Below, piece by piece: positions 8,453 through 16,739 of a stretch of 64,000 nt of DNA; the stretch's first letter is position 1, and every line of letters starts with the position of its first letter. The position numbers were made by a program, and so were the translations under genes. The stretch lies in the NCBI GenBank assembly GCA_900549995.1, contig URQQ01000016.1, positions 8,946-72,945 on the forward strand, written 5' to 3'. The stretch is from an uncultured Lachnospiraceae bacterium (GTDB taxonomy: Bacteria; Bacillota; Clostridia; Lachnospirales; Lachnospiraceae). Below the pieces are notes generated by a model. That model made no database searches and had not been told where the DNA came from. It worked only from the letters and a program-made list of their open reading frames with translations.

Positions 8453-9867
8453 TGGAGCATAAAAAAACAGCGAAATTTAAAAATCTTGTCCTTTTGGGTT
8501 ATCTTATTTTAATTATTGTGTGTGCGGTTGTACTGACTCTGGTGGCGGAGAAAGCAGAAATGAAACTGAAATTAAGATGGGATCTGACAAACAGCCAGAT
8601 TTATTCCATCGGCAGTACAACGAAAGAAGTGTTAAAAAAGCTTGATCAGGATATTACGGTTTATACAGTCTATGAATCTGGCAGTGAAGACCGTACAATA
8701 TCTGAGATTTTAAGAAAATATCAGCAGGAAAATCCGCATATCAAAGTGGTCAATATAGATCCTGTCACGAATCCTTTCTTTACGAAACAGTTTGAGACGG
8801 ATGATGCACAGATCAAAGCGTCATCGCTGATTATACAGGCAGACGAAAGCGGAGAGTACCGTGTGATCAATGCCGAAGATTTATACGAGTGGCAGTTAAA
8901 AGAGGATCAGGTCTATGCGACCGGTATGATTGCGGAACAGAGAATTACTTCTGCGGTTGCCTCTATTGAAGGGGGAAAACAGCAGACTGCATATTTCGTA
9001 ACAGGACATGGGGAGATGGATGTGACAGAGCAGTATTATCTGTCAGATACGTTAGAGAGTGACGGATATAAAGTGGCATCCTATAACCTTGTATATAACG
9101 ATACAGAACTGACTCCGGAGGATTGTCTGCTGTTTTTATCTCCGCGCACAGACCTCACAGAAGAGGAGAGTCAGATCGTACAGAAATTTATGGAAAGCGG
9201 AGGAAAGGCGGTATTTCTGATCAACCCGCTTGCCGGAAGCCTTCCGCAGTTTAACCGATTATTTGATTCCTATGGACTTACACTTGCAGATGATCTGATT
9301 GTAGAGGCAGATGACAACCATTATCTGAACAGCCAGGTGATGATCCGTCCACAGATGAATGAGGAACATCCGGTTCTGAAATCAGTGACGGAGGCTGATG
9401 CCGGACTTGTACTTCCAAGATGCAGAGGAATCGAAAGTACGAAGAAAGAAAACATAGAGACAAATCCGATGCTGTACAGTTCCAAATCAAGTTATGGAAA
9501 AGTGAATCCTTACACAGAAACGCTGGATAAGGAAGACGGAGATACAGACGGGCCGTTTTTATTAGGTGTGACAGCCGTAAATACTGAAAATCAGTCCAGG
9601 ATTGTTCTGATTGGAAGTAGCGATTTTGTCGCGACGGTGGATAATGCCAAATTCGAAGGAAATATTGCTCTTTTCATGGATTCAGTGGCGTGGGCATCAG
9701 AGAAGAAAGATTCTGTTGTAATACAGCCGAAATCACTTGTATCGGCACCCCTGAAAATTAAGAGTACGGCAGCCGGCTACCGCCTGATGATATTGGTGAT
9801 CGTGGTGATACCTGTCATCATATTGATATCCGGAGCAGTCGTATGGCGGAGGAGGCTTGCAAGGTGA
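8452..9867 (+). CDS. GldG-like ABC-associated protein (ABC_transp_aux type)
   Basis: 471 residues. One N-terminal membrane segment (about 12-35) is followed by the family hallmark WDLTNSQIYSIG and a large extracytoplasmic domain, then a second membrane segment near 445-465 and a basic tail. This is the architecture of GldG-family auxiliary proteins that accompany ABC-2 modules. AGGAGG ends 8 nt before the ATG at 8452; the in-frame GTG three bases earlier is less favoured. The stop overlaps the next gene's GTG by four bases. Gld proteins are known from Bacteroidetes gliding, but homologues are widespread in non-gliding Firmicutes with unknown function. Confidence 0.8.
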   Translation: MEHKKTAKFKNLVLLGYLILIIVCAVVLTLVAEKAEMKLKLRWDLTNSQIYSIGSTTKEVLKKLDQDITVYTVYESGSEDRTISEILRKYQQENPHIKVVNIDPVTNPFFTKQFETDDAQIKASSLIIQADESGEYRVINAEDLYEWQLKEDQVYATGMIAEQRITSAVASIEGGKQQTAYFVTGHGEMDVTEQYYLSDTLESDGYKVASYNLVYNDTELTPEDCLLFLSPRTDLTEEESQIVQKFMESGGKAVFLINPLAGSLPQFNRLFDSYGLTLADDLIVEADDNHYLNSQVMIRPQMNEEHPVLKSVTEADAGLVLPRCRGIESTKKENIETNPMLYSSKSSYGKVNPYTETLDKEDGDTDGPFLLGVTAVNTENQSRIVLIGSSDFVATVDNAKFEGNIALFMDSVAWASEKKDSVVIQPKSLVSAPLKIKSTAAGYRLMILVIVVIPVIILISGAVVWRRRLAR

Positions 9868-11216
9868 AGCAGAAAAGGAAATTATGGATTCCCGGTCTTT
9901 TGCTTATCGCAGTAATTGCGGCAGGACTTTGGTATTTAACGAAGGACAAAAGCGCTCTGTCTGATCAGAAGGAATGGATTTGTACAAAAGGATTTGAAGG
10001 AATCACATCGATCGCAATCAGCAGCAGTGAAGATCAGCAGGAGCTGACCTTTACAAAAGAGGAAACAGACTGGAAAGGCGGGGAAGGAAGCTCTTACGAT
10101 AATAACCGGTTTGCACCTTACATTGCAGTGCTTGGTTACATGAGAATGGAAGAGAAGCTGGAGGCGAAAGGTGAAGCCAGAAAAGAGTACGGGCTGGATC
10201 AGCCGTCATATACGGTCAAAGTATCTTATGATGACGGAGAAAAGTTTACGTATCAGATTGGCAGATTCGTAGATGACCTGGGGTTATACATCTCCATGGG
10301 AGAAGAAGGAAATATATATCTGATTGATCTTCAGCGGGCACAGGCAATGGAAGATATGGTGACATCGTTGTATGATGTACGGCTTTCGAATGTAAAGTTT
10401 GACGAAATACGGGGCATTCATCTGTATCGCCCGGAAAGTGGGATGATATCCATGAACCGGTCAGAGGCACCCAGGGCAGACGGTGATTTCTACTGGAATA
10501 TATTTAAACCGTTTGCATGGACTGCAGATACGAAGAAAGTAGAGGAACTGATAAATACAGTAGAAGAAAACGGGATTCTTAAGAGGACTGACAAGGGTCT
10601 TTCTGAAGAAGAATGCGGGCTTTCAGGAGAGGAAGACCAGCTTCCGTCTTTTGCCTTCTATGATACATATGACAGTGAGATGACTGTCTATCTCGGAAAC
10701 GAGAAGGATGATGAGTATGTATACTGCAAGACCAGCTATCTGGAGGGAATTTATCTGATAAAGAAGGAGATTTGGCAGTTACTGGATATGACGGCCAATG
10801 ATATTGCTGATCCGGCACTTTACTTTTATGAGACAGCATCCGTGGAAGACTGCACAGTAGAATGGCAGGGAGAGACCTACAGGCTGAATGCCGAATGGGT
10901 GGACGCAGATGATGCAGGAAACCGCGGACAAAGGTTTTTCTTAAATGGGAACAGCATTACAGGGGCCAGGTATCATACGATCACTGAATGGTTTTTAAAT
11001 ACAAAGGTTACACAGGTGGTAAATGAAGTGGACACACGGGGGGATGTTCTGGGAACAGTGACCGTGAACCGCCTGTCGCCTCCATATACACAGATACTGA
11101 CATTCCGTGCGGTGCCAGACAATGAAGCACTGGTACAGGTGGATCTTGGGCAGGCAGCAGCTGCCTGTATTGACCGGAATGAGGTAGAGCGTTTTATATC
11201 TTCGCTGAAAAATTAA
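9864..11216 (+). CDS. DUF4340 protein, partner of the GldG-like module
   Basis: 450 residues with a GTG start at 9864, supported by GGAGGAGG 8 nt upstream and a GTGA overlap with the previous stop. An ATG 21 nt earlier is less likely because it lies before the ribosome site. A short basic N-terminus and one membrane helix (about 6-24) precede a large outside domain. The sections KEYGLDQPSYTVKVSYDDG and YQIGRFVDDLGLYIS are typical DUF4340. This family almost always sits next to GldG-like genes, consistent with the order here. Function is unknown; a structural or substrate-holding role on the outer face of the membrane is inference. Confidence 0.8.
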   Translation: MKQKRKLWIPGLLLIAVIAAGLWYLTKDKSALSDQKEWICTKGFEGITSIAISSSEDQQELTFTKEETDWKGGEGSSYDNNRFAPYIAVLGYMRMEEKLEAKGEARKEYGLDQPSYTVKVSYDDGEKFTYQIGRFVDDLGLYISMGEEGNIYLIDLQRAQAMEDMVTSLYDVRLSNVKFDEIRGIHLYRPESGMISMNRSEAPRADGDFYWNIFKPFAWTADTKKVEELINTVEENGILKRTDKGLSEEECGLSGEEDQLPSFAFYDTYDSEMTVYLGNEKDDEYVYCKTSYLEGIYLIKKEIWQLLDMTANDIADPALYFYETASVEDCTVEWQGETYRLNAEWVDADDAGNRGQRFFLNGNSITGARYHTITEWFLNTKVTQVVNEVDTRGDVLGTVTVNRLSPPYTQILTFRAVPDNEALVQVDLGQAAAACIDRNEVERFISSLKN

Positions 11217-11235
11217 GCGGGGAAATTAAACAAAG

Positions 11236-11253
11236 TGCCATACATATATGGCA
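11236..11253 (+). other. Small hairpin after the DUF4340 gene
   Basis: TGCCATA, loop CATA, TATGGCA, 20 nt after the stop codon. No T-run follows (AAATCC), so it is more likely an mRNA processing or stability element between the export module and the importer than a terminator. The remaining leader to 11417 contains a short ribosome-site-preceded reading frame (11313-11384) that I do not trust as a gene. Confidence 0.35.
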
Positions 11254-11416
11254 AAATCCAAAGGACATCTGCATTGCACTTATCGTTTTGTTTTTGGCAG
11301 AAAGGAGGAAAATTGGAAAGAGTTTTAGAAAGGGAACCGTACGCCATAGGGGGATCTGTTTTTTCGCAGGTAATATATGTCTGATGGATGCAGCAAAAAA
11401 CGAAGGAGGTAAAAAA

Positions 11417-12571
11417 ATGAAGAGAATGAAAAAGGTTATAGGGTTGGTATTAGGATCTGCACTTATTTTTTCTTTGCCGGCATGTGGAAGCAGCAAAGAG
11501 GATACCACGGCAAAAAGTGACAGCACAGAAAAGGAAGACAGCGGCTCAAAAAGTGACAGTGGTTCAGACAAGACATTGGTAGCTTTCTCTAATAAGGGAT
11601 TAGACTATTATTTCTGGACCGTATGCCAGAAATCTGCAGAACAGGCTTGTAAGGACAGAGGCTGGGATTTCGAAGCATCTGATGCAAAACTTGACAGTGC
11701 GAAACAATTCGATCAGTTCGTTAACTTTATCAACAAGAAACCGGCTGCAATTATCGCAGATGCAAATGACTCAGAAGGTCTGATTGCGGCAGCGGATCAG
11801 GCAGTCGCAGCCGGAATCCCGGTTGGTATTGTTGATACACCTCTGACAGGCGGAGACATCGCAGTTACAGTAGCATTTGATAACTATGATGCCGGAACAC
11901 TGGCAGCAGAGTCTATCATTAAGGCTCTGGAAGACAAATACGGTGAGGCAAAAGGAACGGTTGTAAACTGCTACGGAGCTATGAGTTCTGAAGCCTGGAG
12001 ATTAAGAAAAGAAGGTATGGATGCAGTATTTGCGAAATATCCGGATGTAAATTATGTTGCTGTTCCTGCAGAAGGTGAAATCGCAACAACTCAGGATGCA
12101 GTATTGAACCAGTATGCTTCAGGTCTTGAGATCGATGCGCTTCATACACCGTCTGACAATCCTGGACAGGGATTGGTTGCAGCTCTTAAAATGCAGAACA
12201 AATGGGTGAAACGTGATGATAAAGATCATGTCATCGTTGTTACGATCGATGGAGAGCCGATTGCCAACAAGTTTATCGAAGAAGGTTACTATGATTACTG
12301 TATCGCGCAGGATGGTTATTCTTATGGACAGATCGCAGTAGAAATGCTTGAGAAGTATTCTATGAAGGGTGAAGATGTGCCGTTAGGGCCATACGAGAAC
12401 AAGGATTACTATTGGGAGAAATGTGAAATCATCGATTCTGATGCCGGCCCATACGTAAAAGTTCCTGCTTATGAAATCAATCCTGATAACTGTACAGACC
12501 CTAGACACTGGGGAATTGTTGCAGAGAAAGAGCTGGGTATCGAGTACGATATGTCAGCTGTTGAAAACTAG
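11417..12571 (+). CDS. Sugar ABC transporter substrate-binding lipoprotein
   Basis: 384 residues. Signal peptide with lipobox LPAC (C23), a Ser/Asp/Lys-rich linker (about 24-50), then an RbsB-type binding fold with LVAFSNKGLDYYFWT and a downstream IPVGIVDTPLTGGD segment. AAGGAGG lies 7 nt before the ATG at 11417; the reading frame is open further upstream but without signal-peptide character. The next genes are the matching double ATPase and permease, so this is the true importer receptor. A strong hairpin between this gene and the ATPase gene probably keeps binding-protein mRNA in excess. Ligand is likely a pentose, polyol or similar carbohydrate. Confidence 0.85.
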   Translation: MKRMKKVIGLVLGSALIFSLPACGSSKEDTTAKSDSTEKEDSGSKSDSGSDKTLVAFSNKGLDYYFWTVCQKSAEQACKDRGWDFEASDAKLDSAKQFDQFVNFINKKPAAIIADANDSEGLIAAADQAVAAGIPVGIVDTPLTGGDIAVTVAFDNYDAGTLAAESIIKALEDKYGEAKGTVVNCYGAMSSEAWRLRKEGMDAVFAKYPDVNYVAVPAEGEIATTQDAVLNQYASGLEIDALHTPSDNPGQGLVAALKMQNKWVKRDDKDHVIVVTIDGEPIANKFIEEGYYDYCIAQDGYSYGQIAVEMLEKYSMKGEDVPLGPYENKDYYWEKCEIIDSDAGPYVKVPAYEINPDNCTDPRHWGIVAEKELGIEYDMSAVEN

Positions 12572-12606
12572 AGTACGATACAAACAGGGTCAATAGTTAG
12601 AGCATC

Positions 12607-12640
12607 AATCTGGCAAAGTATAACCATACTTTGCCAGGTT
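12607..12640 (+). other. Stable intergenic hairpin between binding-protein and ATPase genes
   Basis: A 15-bp stem with one G-U pair (12607-12621 with 12626-12640) and a 4-nt loop AACC; core CTGGCAAAGTAT/ATACTTTGCCAG is perfect. No T-run follows, and the ATPase ribosome site comes right after. Such elements typically protect the upstream mRNA segment, giving more binding protein than transporter. Confidence 0.65.
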
Positions 12641-12663
12641 GAAAAGAAGGGAGAACCTTTCAT

Positions 12664-14175
12664 ATGGAAAAAGACGTAATATTGGAAGTTGAGCATGTTG
12701 ATAAAAGATTTGGGGAAACTCATGCGCTTAAAGATGTAAATTTTTCAATTAAGAGAGGATCTATTCATTCACTTGTCGGCAAGAATGGTGCAGGCAAAAG
12801 TACGATTGTAAATATTATTGCAGGTGTATACAAACATACAAGCGGAAAGATTACTTTCGAGGGGATGGATATTGCTCATTTGAGTTTTAAGGAAAGGCAG
12901 GATCTCGGTATAAGGCTTGTGACGCAGCATGCGAGTGTTGTACTTGATCTTGATGTGGCAGAGAATATTTTTCTGGGACTTTGGCCTAAGAATAAAGCAA
13001 AATTGATTAACCGCAAGCTGATGCATGAAAATGCGCAGAAAATACTGGATGAATATGGTTTGAAAGTCGATCCCTATGAGCTCGTACGCAAACTGACTCC
13101 TGTGGAACAGCGAAAGTTAAACATCATCAGAGCTTTATTCGGCGGCGGGAAACTGATCATTCTGGATGAGCCTACAACATCACTTTCTATTGAAGACAGA
13201 AATAATTTGTTCAAGTTTGTCAGAAAACATGCGGAGAATGGACTTGCGTTTATCCTGATTTCGCATTATCTGGAGGAGATCCTGCAGGTTTCCAGTGAGA
13301 TTACAGTATTGCGAGATGGATGCGCATACTCGGGAAATATTGAGGCGGATAATGACGGGGATAAACAGATGGAACTTGCAAAACTGATTGCAGGGGAAGA
13401 TGTGGAACTGACTTACCGCGATGAAGATAAAAAGGTCAGTGAAGAAGTTGTTGTAAAGTGTGAGGGAATCAGTGCGAAATTCCTTGAACCGACGGATTTT
13501 GAAATTCACAAAGGTGAGATTGTAGGATTCGTTGGCTTCTCGGGTTCGGGTGCACGTGAATTGTGTCTGGCGCTCTATGGAATAATGAAGAAAAAGAGCG
13601 GAAAAGTAACCATCAACGGCAAGGAAGCAGACATTAAAACACCTACAGATGCGTTGAGACATAAAATATGCCTGGTTCCGAATGACCGGCATGCAGAAGG
13701 AATTGTACCAATCATGAATATCAAAGAAAATATTGGTTTGTCTTGTCTGCATACGAGTTTATTGGGGAAGTTTGGATTATTAGATCAGAAAAAAGAAATT
13801 ACATTAGCTGAGGATTATGCGAAACGGCTTGCCATTAAAATGCAGTCTATCTATGCATCCAGCAGCAGTCTGTCGGGTGGAAACCAGCAGAAAGTAGTAT
13901 TGGCAAAAGTTTTGGCAGTGAATTCAACATTGCTGATTTTGGATGAGCCTACAATCGGTATTGATATTAAGAGCCGTGAAGAAATTATGGGCTTGATAAA
14001 GGAATTGACAAATGAGGGTATGAGCGTAATTTATCTGACTAACGATTTTGATGAACTTCTGCGTATTGCTGACCGTGTAGTTATATTCAACGAAGGACAA
14101 ATAGTCGGAGACTTACAGAATGAAAATCTAACTCCTGACATGGTAGTGAATATTCGGGATCGGAGGACAGTATAA
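12664..14175 (+). CDS. Sugar ABC transporter ATPase with two nucleotide-binding domains (RbsA/XylG-like)
   Basis: 503 residues, the standard RbsA length. Domain 1 has an intact Walker A GKNGAGKST and Walker B LIILDEPT, with a degenerate signature (LTPVEQRK). Domain 2 has the modified P-loop region GFSGSGARE seen in sugar-type double ATPases, a good signature LSGGNQQK and LILDEPT. It energises import through the adjacent permease. GGGAG precedes the ATG, and the permease gene begins 3 nt after the stop. Family membership is clear; ribose, xylose or a polyol are all possible substrates. Confidence 0.9.
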   Translation: MEKDVILEVEHVDKRFGETHALKDVNFSIKRGSIHSLVGKNGAGKSTIVNIIAGVYKHTSGKITFEGMDIAHLSFKERQDLGIRLVTQHASVVLDLDVAENIFLGLWPKNKAKLINRKLMHENAQKILDEYGLKVDPYELVRKLTPVEQRKLNIIRALFGGGKLIILDEPTTSLSIEDRNNLFKFVRKHAENGLAFILISHYLEEILQVSSEITVLRDGCAYSGNIEADNDGDKQMELAKLIAGEDVELTYRDEDKKVSEEVVVKCEGISAKFLEPTDFEIHKGEIVGFVGFSGSGARELCLALYGIMKKKSGKVTINGKEADIKTPTDALRHKICLVPNDRHAEGIVPIMNIKENIGLSCLHTSLLGKFGLLDQKKEITLAEDYAKRLAIKMQSIYASSSSLSGGNQQKVVLAKVLAVNSTLLILDEPTIGIDIKSREEIMGLIKELTNEGMSVIYLTNDFDELLRIADRVVIFNEGQIVGDLQNENLTPDMVVNIRDRRTV

Positions 14176-14178
14176 GAT

Positions 14179-15165
14179 ATGGAAAAAACAAAGAAAAGTA
14201 AAGTGGGTAATTTGAAATTAAGTCTTATAAATAACGTGGTTTGGATATTACTGCTCATTGGTATTATCGTATTTATCATTCTCAAACCAACATATTTTAA
14301 TCCATTTGTAAATGCCAGATTATATCTGAATATTCCTATGCAGGCATCTGTTATGGGAGTTCTGACGATCGGGCTTGCGGGCACCATCCTGTTGGGAGAT
14401 ATTGATCTTTCCTGTGTGGGGATCATGTCGGTATCAGCGGCAAGCGGGATCCTGCTGTTTAAATCAAACATTGTACCGATTCCGGTTGCGATGATTCTGA
14501 TTCTTATCTTCGGAGGACTTTTAGGATTTCTCAACGGAGTTCTGATTGCGAAGCTGAAAGCGGTAGCGCTGATTGAGACACTGGCGATGAATACAACACT
14601 GGCGGGTGTCGTCCTTGCGATCACGAGGGGCCGTACCATTACCATCAATGAGAAGGGGTACACCTTTATGGGACAGGGAAGAATGTTCAACACAATTCCC
14701 TATCTGGTAATCATTTTCATCCTCGTTTATATTCTGATGTACTTTGTATGGAACAGAACTCCTCTGGGACGCAGTCTCTTTGCAGTCGGAGGCAATGCCA
14801 AATGTGCGAAAGTATCTGGTATCAACGTGGATAAGATCCGTATCATGGCATTTACCATCTCTGGACTGATGTCAGGGCTTGCCGGCCTGATGCTTTCCTC
14901 CAAGATGGGATCGATCAACAGTGTATTTGGTTCTTCCTACTCTATGGATATTATCGCGGCAGCAGTTATCGGAGGAACTTCGCTGGCAGGCGGTATCGGA
15001 AAAGTTTCCGGTGTCCTGGGAGGCGTTTTGCTTCTGAACTTCGTACAGGTAGGCTTACAGGTATTTGGAATGGATTCCTACTATGTTCAGATGGCGACAG
15101 GTTTAATCATTCTGTTGGCGGTACTTATTGACTCGTTCAGAATCCGTCTCGCAAACAGGGAGTAG
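14179..15165 (+). CDS. Sugar ABC transporter permease (RbsC-like)
   Basis: 328 residues with about eight to ten hydrophobic segments. Typical RbsC features: GLAGTILLGDIDLSC near 70-85 (the family's GGIDLSVG region) and a C-terminal SMDIIAAAVIGGTSLAGGIG segment. Only one permease gene is present, as in ribose systems that use a homodimer. GGAGG within the end of the ATPase gene serves as the ribosome site. It is followed by the zinc dehydrogenase gene 27 nt later, linking uptake to oxidation. Confidence 0.9.
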   Translation: MEKTKKSKVGNLKLSLINNVVWILLLIGIIVFIILKPTYFNPFVNARLYLNIPMQASVMGVLTIGLAGTILLGDIDLSCVGIMSVSAASGILLFKSNIVPIPVAMILILIFGGLLGFLNGVLIAKLKAVALIETLAMNTTLAGVVLAITRGRTITINEKGYTFMGQGRMFNTIPYLVIIFILVYILMYFVWNRTPLGRSLFAVGGNAKCAKVSGINVDKIRIMAFTISGLMSGLAGLMLSSKMGSINSVFGSSYSMDIIAAAVIGGTSLAGGIGKVSGVLGGVLLLNFVQVGLQVFGMDSYYVQMATGLIILLAVLIDSFRIRLANRE

Positions 15166-15192
15166 GATGAACGAAAGACAGGAGGTAGCAGC

Positions 15193-16206
15193 GTGAAAGC
15201 TATTTATTTAGATAAGGTAAAGACATTTTCAGAAAAGGAACTGCCTTCACCGGAGTGCGGTGAACATCAGGTTGTTGTTCAGATGAAAGCGGTAGGTGTA
15301 TGCGGTTCGGATGTACATTACTGGAAAAATGGGCGGATTGGGCAGTTTGTTGTCAATGATCCTCTGATTCTTGGTCATGAATGTTCTGGTGTGGTCACTG
15401 CTGTCGGAAGCAAAGTTACAAAGTTCTCTGCCGGAGACAGAGTGGTACTGGAGCCGGGAGTCCCATGCATGAAATGTGAGCACTGTCTGAAAGGACGCTA
15501 TAATCTTTGTCAGAATATTGTATTTTTTGCGACACCGCCGGATGACGGAGTGTTGGTGGAAAGCATTGCGTACGATGAGAATTTCGTCTTTAAAATACCG
15601 GATGAAATCACGGATTTCGGTTTGGCCACCATGGCAGAACCGATGTCGGTCGGAGTATTCGCGACGGAGAGAATCTCTCCCGGACTTGGCGAACGTGCAA
15701 TTGTCTTCGGCGCAGGAATTATCGGAATTACCTGCCTTCTGGCAGCCAGGGCAGCCGGATGTAAACATATCACGGTGGCAGATATCCGCAATGACCGTCT
15801 GGAATGGGCCGCAGAAATGGGTGCTGACACAGTGATCAATACAAGGGATGAAAAACTTCCGGAGAATGCATATGATTTTGCATACGAGGCGACCGGGGCT
15901 GATGTGTGTTACGGGCTTGCGGCAAAATGTATCAAGCCTGGCGGACGTATCGCACTGATCGGGATGGGGCCGGAGCTTCAGCAGGTGCCGATGGTGGATT
16001 ACGTATGTAAGGAAATCTCGGTGATTCCGTCCTTCCGTTATTCGAATACATACCCTACAGCACTCGAACTTTTGGTGGATAATAAGGAAAAACTGATGCA
16101 GCTGATTACCCACAGGGTGGCATTTTCACTGAACGGCGTGGAGCGGGCATTTCGGATTGCGTCGGATGATCCATCCGCTGTCAAAGTAGTTGTGGAATTT
16201 AAGTAA
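15193..16206 (+). CDS. Zinc-dependent polyol dehydrogenase (sorbitol/xylitol dehydrogenase family)
   Basis: 337 residues of the medium-chain family. Catalytic zinc ligands: C37 (GVCGSD) and H62-E63 (GHE). Structural zinc cysteines: C92, C95, C98 and C106. The FGAGIIG Rossmann motif and a VADI segment indicate NAD use. VHYWKNGRIG is characteristic of sorbitol/xylitol dehydrogenases. The start is GTG with GGAGGTAGCAGC upstream. With xylulokinase and transketolase just downstream, oxidation of a pentitol to D-xylulose (or of a hexitol to a ketohexose) is the simplest role. The second dehydrogenase in the locus (SDR at 5996) could act on a different carbon or stereoisomer. Confidence 0.85.
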   Translation: MKAIYLDKVKTFSEKELPSPECGEHQVVVQMKAVGVCGSDVHYWKNGRIGQFVVNDPLILGHECSGVVTAVGSKVTKFSAGDRVVLEPGVPCMKCEHCLKGRYNLCQNIVFFATPPDDGVLVESIAYDENFVFKIPDEITDFGLATMAEPMSVGVFATERISPGLGERAIVFGAGIIGITCLLAARAAGCKHITVADIRNDRLEWAAEMGADTVINTRDEKLPENAYDFAYEATGADVCYGLAAKCIKPGGRIALIGMGPELQQVPMVDYVCKEISVIPSFRYSNTYPTALELLVDNKEKLMQLITHRVAFSLNGVERAFRIASDDPSAVKVVVEFK

Positions 16207-16223
16207 TGATGTGATACAAGGGT

Positions 16224-16268
16224 CAAAAGCCATATGATTTGTATCTGTGTCAGGAAGTATGGCTTTTG
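16224..16268 (+). other. Long-looped intergenic hairpin before the cupin gene
   Basis: CAAAAGCCATA (16224-16234) pairs perfectly with TATGGCTTTTG (16258-16268). It is followed by CACCCAC rather than a T-run, so read-through into the cupin gene is expected; an mRNA processing site is plausible. Confidence 0.45.
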
Positions 16269-16311
16269 CACCCACAAATAATAAAAATATAAGAGAAAGA
16301 GGTGTTTGGTT

Positions 16312-16704
16312 ATGAAACATGTTGTCAACGTAGGAGCAGGAAGAGAACCGGATACAGATGCAAGAAGTTTACGGGCAAGAGTTCTTCCAAGAGAGAAAGA
16401 AGTATTAAGAGATACATATTATCTGATTGACCGTAAAGAGGGTCCTTCCAAACGTCTGACCTGCGGATATACGGTGATTTATCCGACAGGTACAACGACA
16501 GGACATTCCCATGACGATATGGAAGAAATTTATTATTTCATGTCAGGAGAAGGAATCATGGTAGTAGGTGATGATAAATTCCCGGTCAAAGCCGGTGATG
16601 CATGTTATGTTCCGCCTGGACAGTATCATACGACAATCCAGACAGGAATCTTGCCGCTGGCATTTGTATGGAATACTTGTCTGATTGATGGAGACGAGGA
16701 GTAA
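16312..16704 (+). CDS. Small single-domain cupin protein
   Basis: 130 residues. Cupin motif 1 GHSHDDMEEIYYFMSGEG supplies metal ligands H65, H67 and E71 or E72; motif 2 contains VPPGQYHT with H106. The ATG at 16312 follows AGAGG by about 9 nt; an in-frame TTG six bases earlier is less likely. Such small cupins in sugar operons are often isomerases, epimerases or lyases acting on open-chain sugars, but the sequence alone does not say which. It lies between the polyol dehydrogenase and xylulokinase genes, so an isomerase-like step on the ketose is a reasonable guess. Confidence 0.75.
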   Translation: MKHVVNVGAGREPDTDARSLRARVLPREKEVLRDTYYLIDRKEGPSKRLTCGYTVIYPTGTTTGHSHDDMEEIYYFMSGEGIMVVGDDKFPVKAGDACYVPPGQYHTTIQTGILPLAFVWNTCLIDGDEE

Positions 16705-16739
16705 CAGAGACAGATTGTACGTACATGAGGTGAACTGAG

